Source: Hypericibacter sp963696655 (GTDB lineage Bacteria > Pseudomonadota > Alphaproteobacteria > Dongiales > Dongiaceae). Taken from it: 25,135 bases of DNA. The translations under genes were made by a program, and so were the position numbers. The DNA is taken from the NCBI GenBank assembly GCA_963696655.1, contig CAVOLB010000056.1, forward strand, positions 1 through 25,135, read 5' to 3'. Shown piece after piece: positions 1 to 7,306 of this stretch. Under the pieces are notes generated by a model that was given only the letters and a program-made list of their open reading frames with translations, was not told the DNA's origin and made no database searches. Every line of letters begins with the position of its first letter. The stretch's first letter is position 1.

Positions 1-5
1 CTTTC

Positions 6-24
6 GCGCATAGGCGCTAACTTA
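6..24 (+). repeat. Left terminal inverted repeat of the IS
   Basis: The 19 bases are an exact reverse complement of 1326-1344. Beyond base 24 the two ends diverge (GGG against TGG). Confidence 0.93.
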
Positions 25-63
25 GGGATTCACGGGGGCGTCGCGATGTGATTCACCATTGGG

Positions 64-1149
64 ATGGATCCTTCGCAGACACAAGGTGGGTACCGGGAGC
101 TGCTGGGTCGGCTGCCGGTCGATTTCGATCTGGAAGCAACGGCGCGGGAGAGCGGTGCATTTACGCGCTCGCGTGCGGTTCGCGATGCGGCTGGGCTGCT
201 GCGGTTGGCGCTGCTCTATGGTGCCTGCGGCTTGTCCCTGCGGGCCGTGGCAGCGATTGCCGAGCTCGAAGAGATCGCGACGCTGTCCGATGTGGCCGTG
301 ATGAAGCGCCTGCAGGCGGCGGCGCCCTGGCTGGAGCGATTGCTGGGGGCGATCCTGGCGGAGCGGGTGCCGCAAGGACTGTCCAAGCTGGGTCGCAGCC
401 TGCGCCTGATCGACGGGACGACCCTGAGCGCCCCCGGACGCCGGCGGCCGGATTGGCGGCTTCATGTGAGCTTCGATCTGGTTGGGCGGCGCATCGACGA
501 GTTGACGCTGACGCCGGCTCGCCAGGGGGAGAGCCTGTCGCGCCTGACGCTGCGGACCGGCGATCTGGTGGTGGCCGATCGCGGCTTCGTGCGACCCAAC
601 GATCTGCGGGCCGCGGTCGAAGCCGGTGGCGACTTCCTCAATCGGCTCGGGTCACGCCAACTGCGTCTGCTGACCGCCAAGGGGCAGCGCTTCGACATTC
701 GCAAGGCTCTTCTGGTCTCCACCCGTAAGGGCCTCTTCGATCAGCCCGTGCGCATCGCTCATGGCCGCAACGCCCGCTTCGAGCCGGTCCCAGCCCGCCT
801 CGTGGTCCTGCCGCTTTCCCCCGAGGCCGCCGTCAAAGCCCGGCAACGGCTCGCCCGGGCCGCCCAGCGCGAGGTCTACACGCCCAGCCAAACCGCCGTC
901 GCCGCCACCGAGCATCTGATCCTCATCACCTCGATCCCCGCCAGCGACATCGATCCCAACGACCTGGCCGATCTCTATCGGCTGCGCTGGCAGATCGAGC
1001 TCGCCATCAAGCGACTGAAGAGCCTCGCCGAGCTCAAAGGCCTCCCCGCCAGGAACCCTCAACTCGCTCGAACCTGGATCTACGCCAATCTCATCGTCGC
1101 GCTCATCGCCGAGGACCTCGCCATCGAAGTCCTCGACGTTCCCCCCTGA
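64..1149 (+). CDS. IS4-family DDE transposase, main reading frame
   Basis: Encodes the enzyme that cuts and rejoins the ends of the surrounding insertion sequence. The frame gives 361 residues. The RNase-H-like catalytic triad is visible: Asp117 in LIDGTT, Asp172 in VADRGF, and Glu312 within the IS4 signature Y305-x2-R308-x3-E312-x6-K319 (YRLRWQIELAIKRLK). The start ATG at 64 gives the protein beginning MDPSQTQ and is the first sensible start inside the left end. The frame ends at a TGA (1147-1149) directly after a run of six C. The +1 frame continues with typical transposase C-terminal sequence to 1333, giving about 422 residues in total. The single frame is therefore either a disrupted gene or the first part of a frameshifted product; all catalytic residues lie before the break. 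Confidence 0.9.
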   Translation: MDPSQTQGGYRELLGRLPVDFDLEATARESGAFTRSRAVRDAAGLLRLALLYGACGLSLRAVAAIAELEEIATLSDVAVMKRLQAAAPWLERLLGAILAERVPQGLSKLGRSLRLIDGTTLSAPGRRRPDWRLHVSFDLVGRRIDELTLTPARQGESLSRLTLRTGDLVVADRGFVRPNDLRAAVEAGGDFLNRLGSRQLRLLTAKGQRFDIRKALLVSTRKGLFDQPVRIAHGRNARFEPVPARLVVLPLSPEAAVKARQRLARAAQREVYTPSQTAVAATEHLILITSIPASDIDPNDLADLYRLRWQIELAIKRLKSLAELKGLPARNPQLARTWIYANLIVALIAEDLAIEVLDVPP

Positions 1150-1333
1150 GCGCAAATCTGCCCGATGCTTCTCTCTCTGGCGCGCCTTGAAGCTCACCCT
1201 GGGCTTCTGTCGCTATGCCATCCAGACCAATCGACCCTTCAACACGGCACTCCGGCGCCTCGCCAAGATCGCCAACAAATTGCTCGACCCACCACGGCAA
1301 AGACCCATTCAAATCGTCACCGCCATAAGTTAG
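1148..1333 (+). pseudogene. C-terminal part of the IS4 transposase in the +1 frame
   Basis: Reading from 1148 (GAG CGC AAA ...) gives about 61 residues with no stop until TAG at 1331-1333. It starts ERKSARCFSLWRALKLTLGF and ends QIVTAIS. The Trp-Arg-x-Leu-Lys stretch and helical, basic composition are what I expect at the end of IS4-family transposases. It has no start codon of its own in a sensible place, so it makes sense only as a continuation of the 64-1149 frame. Removing one C from the run at 1141-1146 would join the two frames cleanly (... DVPPERKSA ...). Confidence 0.75.
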
Positions 1334-1344
1334 CGCCTATGCGC
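1326..1344 (-). repeat. Right terminal inverted repeat of the IS
   Basis: The 19 bases are an exact reverse complement of 6-24. The stop codon of the shifted transposase frame (TAG, 1331-1333) lies inside this repeat, as is common for compact insertion sequences, which supports the shifted frame being the true end of the protein. Confidence 0.93.
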
Positions 1345-1351
1345 TTTCGCG
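1344..1351. repeat. Direct repeat flanking the IS (probable target-site duplication)
   Basis: CTTTCGCG here matches positions 1-8. At least CTTTCG lies directly outside both inverted repeats. Because the window starts at base 1, the left copy may extend further out; IS4-family duplications are often about 8-12 bp. Confidence 0.65.
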
Positions 1352-1387
1352 GGGGTGACAACAAAGTAAGAGAGCGCCGCCTCACCC

Positions 1388-2752
1388 TCACAGATACCAT
1401 GCATACTCCCGCGGGATAATCTCGCTCATGATCTGCGCATGCTCGCCGCGTTTGACGGCGGCGTAGATCTGCAGATAGAGTGGGTGGATCGCCTGTTTGA
1501 GGATTGTGCCCTGCTCGAGCCGCTCCACCGCTGCCATCCAGTCGAAGGGCAGGTCGGCATCGACCTCGCCGCTGACATTGCGCGGCTCGGCGGGCTGGCC
1601 CGGATCGAGCTGGTGTTCGATGCCATGCTGGATCGAGGCGAGGAGGGCGGCCGCGACCAGATAGGGATTGGCATCGGCGCCGGCGGCGCGATGCTCGATC
1701 CGCCGCGCCTTGGGCGATCCGCCGGGAATGCGGAAGGCGACCGAGCGGTTCTGGACGCCCCAGCTCTTGTTCACCGGCACGAAGCGGTTGGGGCCGTAGC
1801 GGCGAAAGGCGTTGAGGTTCGGGCTGCAGATCGCCATGGCCTCGGCCATCGACGCCTGCAGGCCGCCGATCGCGTGGCGCAGGGTGGCGCTGCCGAGCGC
1901 CGAGCCGTCGTCGAACACGTTGCGCCCCGCCTTGTCCAGGAGGCTGATATGGATGTGGGTGCCGCTGCCATTGCGGTCGAGGAAGGGCTTCGACATGAAG
2001 CTCGCCTGCATCCCATGACGCTGGGCGACCGCCTTGATCACGCGCCGCTGCAGGATGGCGTGGTCGGCCGCCAGCAGCGGATCGTCGACATGGTCGAGGT
2101 TGATCTCATATTGCGCGGTCGCGAACTCGGTGCAGGCGACGGAGCTCGGGATGTTCTGCGCGCGGCAGGCCTTGTCGACCTCGGCGAGGAAGCTGCCGAA
2201 GGCGTCGAGCTCCTCCATGGAGTTGGTCTGCATGCTGACGAGGCGCTGCCGGCTGCCGGGCTGGATCGGCGATTGCGGGCGGCCTTGCGCATCGGGCGCC
2301 GGATCGAGCAGATAGAATTCGAGCTCGAACGCCATCACCGGCCTGAGGCCGGTCGCGGCGAAGCGGTCGGCCACCTGGCGCAGGATCTGGCGCGGGTCGA
2401 CGAAATGGGGCGGGCGCTCGCTGCGCGCCTGCGTCATCAGCAGCTGCGCGCGCGGCTCGTTGGCCCAGGGAACCGGCGCCAGGCTGCCGGGAACGGGGAA
2501 GGTCACGCAATCGGGGTCGCCGTCGCTGAAGCCGCGCCCGCAGGGGTCCACGGAATCGCCGATCGCATAGAGGATGTAATGCGCCTCCGGCATCTGCATG
2601 CCGCTGGAATAGAGCTTGGCGGCCTTGTCGGCGGGATAGCGCTTGCCGCGCACGAAGCCGTTCAAATCGACATAGAGCGCGTCGATGAAGCGCGTTTCGG
2701 GGTGGGCGCGCAGATAATCCTGAAGCTCGTTCGCCGGTAGGCCTTCATCCAT
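1388..2752 (-). CDS. Glutamine-synthetase-like ligase (gamma-glutamylpolyamine synthetase/GlnT type)
   Basis: A 454-residue member of the glutamine synthetase superfamily, which joins glutamate to an amine using ATP. The catalytic core is intact: the metal-binding pair Glu143/Glu145 in MAFELEFYL, Glu216 in AQYEINL, the glutamate-binding NGSGTHIHIS stretch with His266 and His268, the ATP-site stretch NRSVAFRIPG (335-344), and IEHRAAGADANPYL near 352-365. Length and the NGSGTHIHIS and NRSVAFRIPG forms fit the PuuA/GlnT-like group that acts on polyamines or other amines better than the housekeeping GlnA, but the substrate cannot be read from sequence. I chose the ATG at 2752 (MDEGLPANEL) because the 20 upstream codons look non-coding. 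The gene stands alone; the insertion sequence begins just past its stop. Confidence 0.85.
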   Translation of the reverse strand: MDEGLPANELQDYLRAHPETRFIDALYVDLNGFVRGKRYPADKAAKLYSSGMQMPEAHYILYAIGDSVDPCGRGFSDGDPDCVTFPVPGSLAPVPWANEPRAQLLMTQARSERPPHFVDPRQILRQVADRFAATGLRPVMAFELEFYLLDPAPDAQGRPQSPIQPGSRQRLVSMQTNSMEELDAFGSFLAEVDKACRAQNIPSSVACTEFATAQYEINLDHVDDPLLAADHAILQRRVIKAVAQRHGMQASFMSKPFLDRNGSGTHIHISLLDKAGRNVFDDGSALGSATLRHAIGGLQASMAEAMAICSPNLNAFRRYGPNRFVPVNKSWGVQNRSVAFRIPGGSPKARRIEHRAAGADANPYLVAAALLASIQHGIEHQLDPGQPAEPRNVSGEVDADLPFDWMAAVERLEQGTILKQAIHPLYLQIYAAVKRGEHAQIMSEIIPREYAWYL

Positions 2753-2865
2753 GATGAACCTGAGGTGGGTGGCAGGAGCCGGCACTCTACCGGGAACCCG
2801 CCGAACCCACAAACAGCGGCCCCTGGCGAGGGTATCAGCCGCCGGACATGACGCACGGGATTGCC

Positions 2866-2902
2866 AAAAAGCGCAGCCCCGGACCGGATCGATCCGGGGC
2901 TG
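2866..2902 (-). terminator. Rho-independent terminator after the DUF805 gene
   Basis: Read on the minus strand, a 10-bp perfect stem (2893-2902 with 2874-2883, CAGCCCCGGA type) with a 9-nt loop is followed after four bases by a run of five T (2870-2866). It sits 38 bp past the DUF805 stop and ahead of the glutamine-synthetase-like gene, so the two genes are probably separate transcripts. Nothing else convincing was seen between 2753 and 2939. Confidence 0.7.
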
Positions 2903-2939
2903 GCCATTCGAATGGAAGGCGGTCCGGAAGAGCGACGGC

Positions 2940-3413
2940 TTACTTGCCGCCCAGCGGGTCGGGACCGAAGCGATTCTCGCCGACGGTGCCGCGCAGGAAG
3001 CCGCATTCGACGAGGGTCCAGATCGCCCCGATCAGGAAGATGATGCTGATGATGGAGGCGATGTCCGGCGCAATCGCCAGGAATACATATTGCGCGATCA
3101 TCGGCGCATAGACGAGCAGGATCCACCAGGCGCTCTTGTTCCGGTCATGCCACCGCTTTCCGGAGACGCAGATGCCGGGATAGATCAGGACGACGCTGGC
3201 GAGAATGGTAAGAGGCCCGATCGGCAACATGCCGAATTGCAGGCCCAATGCCGCATCGATGAAGTAGGCGATGGTCCCCAGCACCATATTGGCAATGATC
3301 AGCCCCACCACGCCCCAGAGCCACCAGTTCGATCTTGTGGCGCGTCCCTGAAGCGATAGATACATCCACTTGAAGCCGCCCGATGGTGCGGCTCCTGAAG
3401 GCATCGTCGTCAT
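2940..3413 (-). CDS. DUF805 family inner-membrane protein
   Basis: A 157-residue membrane protein of the DUF805 (YhaH-like) family; the biochemical role is unknown. The family marks are present in order: SLQGRATRSNWW before the first membrane segment, about four hydrophobic helices (for example VVGLIIANMVLGTIAYF and IASIISIIFLIGAIW), the loop motif SGKRWHDRNKSAWW, and the closing GTVGENRFGPDPL. The start ATG at 3413 (MTTMPSG) has a good ribosome site, AGGGGG, eight bases upstream; the longer frame back to 3455 lacks one. It is divergent from the Rieske gene, with 153 bp between them, and is followed by an intrinsic terminator. Confidence 0.85.
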   Translation of the reverse strand: MTTMPSGAAPSGGFKWMYLSLQGRATRSNWWLWGVVGLIIANMVLGTIAYFIDAALGLQFGMLPIGPLTILASVVLIYPGICVSGKRWHDRNKSAWWILLVYAPMIAQYVFLAIAPDIASIISIIFLIGAIWTLVECGFLRGTVGENRFGPDPLGGK

Positions 3414-3566
3414 GGCACATTCCCCCTGATTCGGATGTGATGAACCCACATTCACGCGAGGGGATAATAGTCCTCGTGGCCGGGCGCGACAATGACCGGG
3501 CGCCGCCGGTAACCCTAATCTGCCTTGGGTTGACCATGGGGCCGGACGGCGCGAACCTTAACCATC

Positions 3567-5162
3567 ATGGATGATGGTTCGAACCGCAGCGAGTGGGTAA
3601 GAGCCTGTGGCCGCGAAGAGCTCGAGCGGACCAGGCGCAGGCTGTTTCGTGCCGGCGCCAAGCAGATCGTGCTGTTCGCGACGGCGAAGGGCGTTCGCGC
3701 CTGCAACAACCGTTGCCCTCATGAAGGCTACCCGTTGAGCGAAGGGACGCTCGACTCGGAGTGCCGGCTGACCTGCAACTGGCATAACTGGAAATTCGAC
3801 CTCGAGGACGGCGCCAATCTCTACGGTGGCGACCGCCTGCGCACATACCCGGTTACGTTGCGGGGCGAGGATCTGTGGGTCGATGTCGCCGATCCGCCCG
3901 CCGCGCAGCGGCAGGCCGAGGCCCTGGAGCATCTGCGCGACGCCTTCGCCGACAAGGAATATGATCGGATCGCGCGCGATCTCGTCCGGCTGAAGCAGGC
4001 CGGCGGCGAACTCACCGATGCGCTCGCGGCGGCGATCCTCTGGTCGCATGACCGTCTCGAATTCGGCTGGACCCATGCCTATGCCGGCGCCGCCGACTGG
4101 CTGGCGCTGGCCGACGAGGCGGGGGCCGATACAGAGCGCGCTCTGGTTGCTGTTCTCGAAGCGATGACTCATATCGCCGAAGACAGCCTGCGCGAGCCCG
4201 AATTCGGTTATGGCGAAGCGAGCCTGCCCTATGACGAGGACGCATTCCTCGCGGCCATCGAGAGGCAGGATGAGGCGGGAGCCCTGGCGCGGTTGCGTGG
4301 CGGGCTGGATCGCGGGCTGGGGTTCGCCGATTTCGAGCCGGCCCTGAGCCGGGCTGCGCTGGCGCATTACATCGATTTCGGTCACCTCCTGATCTATGTG
4401 GTGAAATGCGGGCGCCTGATCGAGCGTCTAGGCCGGCGCGTCGAGCGGCCGCTGCTGCTGGCTCTGGTGCGGGGACTGACTTATGCCGCGCGCGAGGATT
4501 TGATCCCGGAGTTCCGCGGCTATGCCAAGGCGCTGGCGGCTTTCGGCGCGGCGCCCGCGCGACCCGTCGATCGCGACGCGCTGAGCAAAGCGGGGATCGG
4601 GCCGGCGCTCGATCTGGTGGCGGCCGCCGGCGCGTCGCCGCCGCTCGAGCTTTACGCGTCGCTGCTCGGCGTCAATGCCGAGCGGTTGCTGAATTTCGAC
4701 CTCGCCTTCGACAACCGGAACGACAAACCCGTCGCGGACAATGCCAACTGGCTCGATGTCACCCACGGCGTCACCTTTGCCAACGCCGTGCGCCTGCAAT
4801 GCAGCAAGCTCCCGGCGCTCTGGCCTGCCGGCCTGCTGCAGCTCGCCTGCCATGCCGGGCGCAATCTGGGCTTCACCGATCCCAGGCAGGATCCGTCACG
4901 CTGGCAGGTTCCCGACGCGGACGGTTTCTTCGAGACCGAGATTGCGGCCCTGTTCGATCACGGCATCGAAGAGGAGATCGTCGCGGTCCATCGGGTGAAG
5001 ACGCTGCTGGCGGCGCGCGAGGAGTGGCGGGCCGGTGCTGCGGGAGAGGACGCGCCGCGCCTGCTGGCTGCCGTCAATCGCTATCTCCACGAGCCGATCA
5101 AGGGCCGCCATCCCCGGCGCACCGCGCGGCAAGCCATGGCGTTCGTCGCCCGCGAAGGCTAA
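3567..5162 (+). CDS. Rieske [2Fe-2S] protein with a large unrecognised helical C-terminal domain
   Basis: A 531-residue protein. Residues about 10-108 form a Rieske ferredoxin-like domain with both cluster motifs: Cys50-x-His52 (NRCPHEG) and Cys70-x2-His73 (TCNWHNW), 17 residues apart, as in NirD-like and dioxygenase ferredoxins. The remaining roughly 420 residues are mostly helical and not a family I can name. They contain spaced histidines (His161, His170, His202, His267, His273, His400 in WLDVTHGVTFANAV, His429) that could bind a metal. This suggests a self-contained oxidoreductase in which the Rieske domain feeds electrons to a second centre, but that is inference. There is no signal peptide or obvious membrane segment, so it is probably cytoplasmic. 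The ATG at 3567 has no clear Shine-Dalgarno sequence. The next gene starts 11 bp after the stop, suggesting co-transcription. Confidence 0.8.
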   Translation: MDDGSNRSEWVRACGREELERTRRRLFRAGAKQIVLFATAKGVRACNNRCPHEGYPLSEGTLDSECRLTCNWHNWKFDLEDGANLYGGDRLRTYPVTLRGEDLWVDVADPPAAQRQAEALEHLRDAFADKEYDRIARDLVRLKQAGGELTDALAAAILWSHDRLEFGWTHAYAGAADWLALADEAGADTERALVAVLEAMTHIAEDSLREPEFGYGEASLPYDEDAFLAAIERQDEAGALARLRGGLDRGLGFADFEPALSRAALAHYIDFGHLLIYVVKCGRLIERLGRRVERPLLLALVRGLTYAAREDLIPEFRGYAKALAAFGAAPARPVDRDALSKAGIGPALDLVAAAGASPPLELYASLLGVNAERLLNFDLAFDNRNDKPVADNANWLDVTHGVTFANAVRLQCSKLPALWPAGLLQLACHAGRNLGFTDPRQDPSRWQVPDADGFFETEIAALFDHGIEEEIVAVHRVKTLLAAREEWRAGAAGEDAPRLLAAVNRYLHEPIKGRHPRRTARQAMAFVAREG

Positions 5163-5173
5163 GACATCCGCTC

Positions 5174-6046
5174 ATGACATCTCTCTGGCTCGATCGGTTG
5201 TCGGGCAAGGAACCGGGCTGGACAGCGACGCCCCTGGCCGGTCTCACCAATCGCAGCTTCCTGCTCAGCGGCGACGCGGAGCGTGCGGTCGTTCGGCTGG
5301 CCGGACCCGGCACCGAGCGCTATATCGATCGGCGAGCGGAACTCCATAACCACGGGATTGCGGCGGGGCTCGGCATCGCGCCGCCGATCCTCTTGGCCGA
5401 CCCTGACTGCCTGGTGACGCGCTATGTTGAAGGAGCCCATGGGCTCTCGCCCGAAAGCTTTCGCGACCCGGCCGTGATCGACGAGGTCGGCCGCCTGCTG
5501 GCGCGGCTGCATCGGAGCGCCCGTGCATTCCAAGGCCGGATGGAGCTCTTCCCGAAGGTCGACCAGTATTTGGCGCTCGCGGCTGCCGAGGCGCCCGGGG
5601 CGCTGCGGCGGCTGCGCGACCGGGCCGAGCCGGCACGCGCGGCATTGGCGGCGCATCCCGTGGCCTGGGTCCCCAGCCATATCGATCCTTCGCCGGCAAA
5701 TTTTCTGAAGGGGCAGCAGGGTCTCTTTCTCATCGATTGGGAATATTCGGCCATGTGCGAACCCGCCTGGGATCTGGCAGGCCTCGCCATCGAGGCGAGG
5801 CTCGACGAAACCCAGCGGCGGCGATTGCTCGATGCCTATGATCCCCCGGATCGCGAAAGCCTGGCGGTCCGGGTCGAGCTGTTCCGGGCCCTGCTGCATC
5901 TGGTCGCCGCGTCATGGGCGGCGGCCCAGGTGGTGACGGCCGAGGCCCCGGACGAATATCGGCAGCTCGCCGACGAATACACGGCCCGGGCCGAACCCCT
6001 CATCGCGAGGCCGGAATTCGGATCGCTCGTCGCCGGCCTGCGCTGA
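5174..6046 (+). CDS. Choline/thiamine-kinase-like phosphotransferase (APH fold)
   Basis: A 290-residue kinase of the aminoglycoside-phosphotransferase/choline-kinase superfamily. The catalytic loop is intact: His169-x-Asp171-x4-Asn176 in PSHIDPSPANFL, followed by the metal-binding Asp188 in LIDWEYS. The N-lobe pattern (GLTNRSFLL near 23-31, then ERYIDRRAELHNHGIAAGLGI) resembles LicA/ChoK and the thiamine kinase YcfN (ThiK) group. It begins 11 bp after the Rieske gene and ends about 55 bp before a TPP riboswitch and the thiBPQ operon. The neighbourhood makes phosphorylation of thiamine a reasonable guess, but choline, ethanolamine or another small alcohol cannot be excluded, and the kinase is not itself downstream of the riboswitch. 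Confidence 0.75.
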   Translation: MTSLWLDRLSGKEPGWTATPLAGLTNRSFLLSGDAERAVVRLAGPGTERYIDRRAELHNHGIAAGLGIAPPILLADPDCLVTRYVEGAHGLSPESFRDPAVIDEVGRLLARLHRSARAFQGRMELFPKVDQYLALAAAEAPGALRRLRDRAEPARAALAAHPVAWVPSHIDPSPANFLKGQQGLFLIDWEYSAMCEPAWDLAGLAIEARLDETQRRRLLDAYDPPDRESLAVRVELFRALLHLVAASWAAAQVVTAEAPDEYRQLADEYTARAEPLIARPEFGSLVAGLR

Positions 6047-6101
6047 ACGGGTCGGTTCCCGTCGGCTTGCAATCGCGATTTCCCTCCCTATGATGGGCAT
6101 C

Positions 6102-6201
6102 ACTCAACGGGGTGCCCTTCGGGGCTGAGAGGAGAGACGGGGCCGTTCCCGCCTCCAACCCGACGAACCTGATCCGGGTCATGCCGGCGGAGGGAAATGA
6201 G
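6102..6201 (+). promoter_or_regulatory. TPP riboswitch (THI-box aptamer)
   Basis: The conserved TPP aptamer is easily recognised: ACGGGGTGCC, then GGGCTGAGA (pyrimidine-binding arm, CTGAGA at 6125-6130), a variable P3 arm, ACCC, then GAACCTGATCCGGGT (6165-6179) and the closing GCGGAGGGA before ATGAG, which pairs with the ACTCA at the 5' end as helix P1. It lies 57 bp before thiB, so thiamine import is turned down when cellular thiamine pyrophosphate is high. There is no strong terminator between the aptamer and the gene; control is probably at translation initiation. Confidence 0.95.
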
Positions 6202-6230
6202 CCGCTCACAGAGAACAGCTCGTCTGCACA

Positions 6231-6251
6231 CCCTCCGCGTCACCTAGGGAG
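6231..6251 (+). promoter_or_regulatory. Putative expression platform of the TPP riboswitch
   Basis: CCCTCC at 6231-6236 can pair perfectly with GGAGGG inside the aptamer (6189-6194), or through its CTCC with GGAG (6248-6251) in the thiB ribosome site. This gives two exclusive states: aptamer folded and ribosome site covered, or aptamer open and ribosome site free. The pairing is visible in the sequence; the regulatory reading is inference. Confidence 0.5.
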
Positions 6252-6258
6252 CGACGCG

Positions 6259-7281
6259 ATGCGATTTTTCATGCCTTTGGCCGCGATGGCCGCGGCGATT
6301 TCGATTTCCTTCGGCGTCGGAACGATAGGCTTTGCCCGGGCCGAGACCCCGACCCTTCGAATCCTGACTTACGAATCCTTCACCTCGGAATGGGGGCTCG
6401 GGACCGCGATCAAGCCGGCCTTCGAGAAGGAATGCGGCTGCAAGATCGAGTTCATCTCGGTCGAGGACGGAGCGGCCCTGCTGTCGCGGCTCAAGCTGGA
6501 AGGCGCCAGCTCGAAGGCGGATATCGTGTTGGGACTGGACACCAACCTGACGGTCGAGGCGGCCGCGACCGGTCTCATCGCCGATCACGGCCTCGATCTC
6601 TCCAAGCTCGATCTGCCGATGGCCTGGACGGACAAGCAGTTCGTTCCGTTCGACTATGGCTGGTTCGCCTTCGTCTACGACAAGACGAAGCTCGCCAACC
6701 CGCCGCAGAGCCTGGCCGATCTGGTCAAGGGCGATCCGAAGGACAAGATCGTGATCGAGGATCCGCGCACCAGCACGCCGGGGCTCGGACTCCTGATGTG
6801 GGTGCGCAAGGTCTATGGCGACAAGGCACCGGATTATTGGGCGAGCCTGAAGCCGCGCATCCTGACCGTCACCAAGGGCTGGAGCGAAGCCTACGACATG
6901 TTCCTCAAGGGCGAGGCGGCCCTGGTGCTGAGCTACACGACCTCGCCCAGCTATCATCTGATCGAGGAGAAGACCGACAAATACGCAGCACCCACCTTCA
7001 CGGAGGGCAACTATCTCCAGGTCGAGGTCGCCGCGAAGCTCGTTCATGCGCCCGACCCGGCGCTGGCCGACAAGTTCCTCGCCTTCATGCTGACGCCGGG
7101 TTTCCAGTCCGCGGTTGCCACCACGAACTGGATGTATCCGGCCAAGATGCCGGCGGAAGGCTTGCCGGCGGGATTCGCGACCCCGCTGACGAAAGATCAG
7201 ACGCTGCTCTTCACCGCGGACGAGGCGGCGAAGGGACGGAAGGCCTGGGTCGACGAATGGCTCAAGGCGATGAGCCGGTAG
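6259..7281 (+). CDS. thiB: Thiamine ABC transporter, periplasmic binding protein
   Basis: A 340-residue periplasmic protein that captures thiamine and its phosphates and hands them to ThiP. Residues 1-28 are a signal peptide ending in a typical Ala-x-Ala site (ARA before ETPTLRIL). The mature sequence follows ThiB/TbpA closely: ILTYESFTSEWGLG, SKADIVLGLDTNL, FVPFDYGWFAFVYD, DPRTSTPGLGLLMWV, VTKGWSEAYDMFLKGEAALVLSYTTSPSYH and NWMYP. The length fits the family (about 330). The start ATG at 6259 has the ribosome site AGGGAG seven bases upstream. The open frame could be extended upstream, but that would run through the riboswitch. It is the first gene of the riboswitch-controlled operon. Confidence 0.95.
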   Translation: MRFFMPLAAMAAAISISFGVGTIGFARAETPTLRILTYESFTSEWGLGTAIKPAFEKECGCKIEFISVEDGAALLSRLKLEGASSKADIVLGLDTNLTVEAAATGLIADHGLDLSKLDLPMAWTDKQFVPFDYGWFAFVYDKTKLANPPQSLADLVKGDPKDKIVIEDPRTSTPGLGLLMWVRKVYGDKAPDYWASLKPRILTVTKGWSEAYDMFLKGEAALVLSYTTSPSYHLIEEKTDKYAAPTFTEGNYLQVEVAAKLVHAPDPALADKFLAFMLTPGFQSAVATTNWMYPAKMPAEGLPAGFATPLTKDQTLLFTADEAAKGRKAWVDEWLKAMSR

Positions 7282-7306
7282 TGCCTCGCGTTGCGTCCTT
7301 GCGGCA

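Larger units (their letters stand above)
6..1344 (+). mobile_element. Complete IS4-family insertion sequence
   Basis: An insertion sequence of about 1.34 kb bounded by a perfect 19-bp inverted repeat (6-24 and 1326-1344; GCGCATAGGCGCTAACTTA and its complement). It carries one transposase gene with the DDE and YREK signatures of the IS4 family. The flanks show a direct repeat, CTTTCGCG, at 1-8 and 1344-1351. It overlaps the first and last inverted-repeat bases, so the exact termini and duplication length are ambiguous by a few bases, and the window begins inside or at the left copy. The right end lies only 37-44 bp beyond the stop codon of the glutamine-synthetase-like gene, so the element inserted just downstream of that gene without breaking it. 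Confidence 0.9.

Noticed and set aside
652..1197. 181-codon minus-strand open frame inside the insertion sequence
   Set aside because: Antisense to the transposase catalytic region; no family resemblance and no ribosome site.
1439..2740. 433-codon plus-strand open frame over the glutamine-synthetase-like gene
   Set aside because: Shadow of the minus-strand gene, which has all catalytic motifs; the plus frame shows no domain.
6112..6258. Upstream extension of thiB to 6112
   Set aside because: The extended frame would be translated from the TPP aptamer itself; the ATG at 6259 has a good ribosome site and a proper signal peptide.
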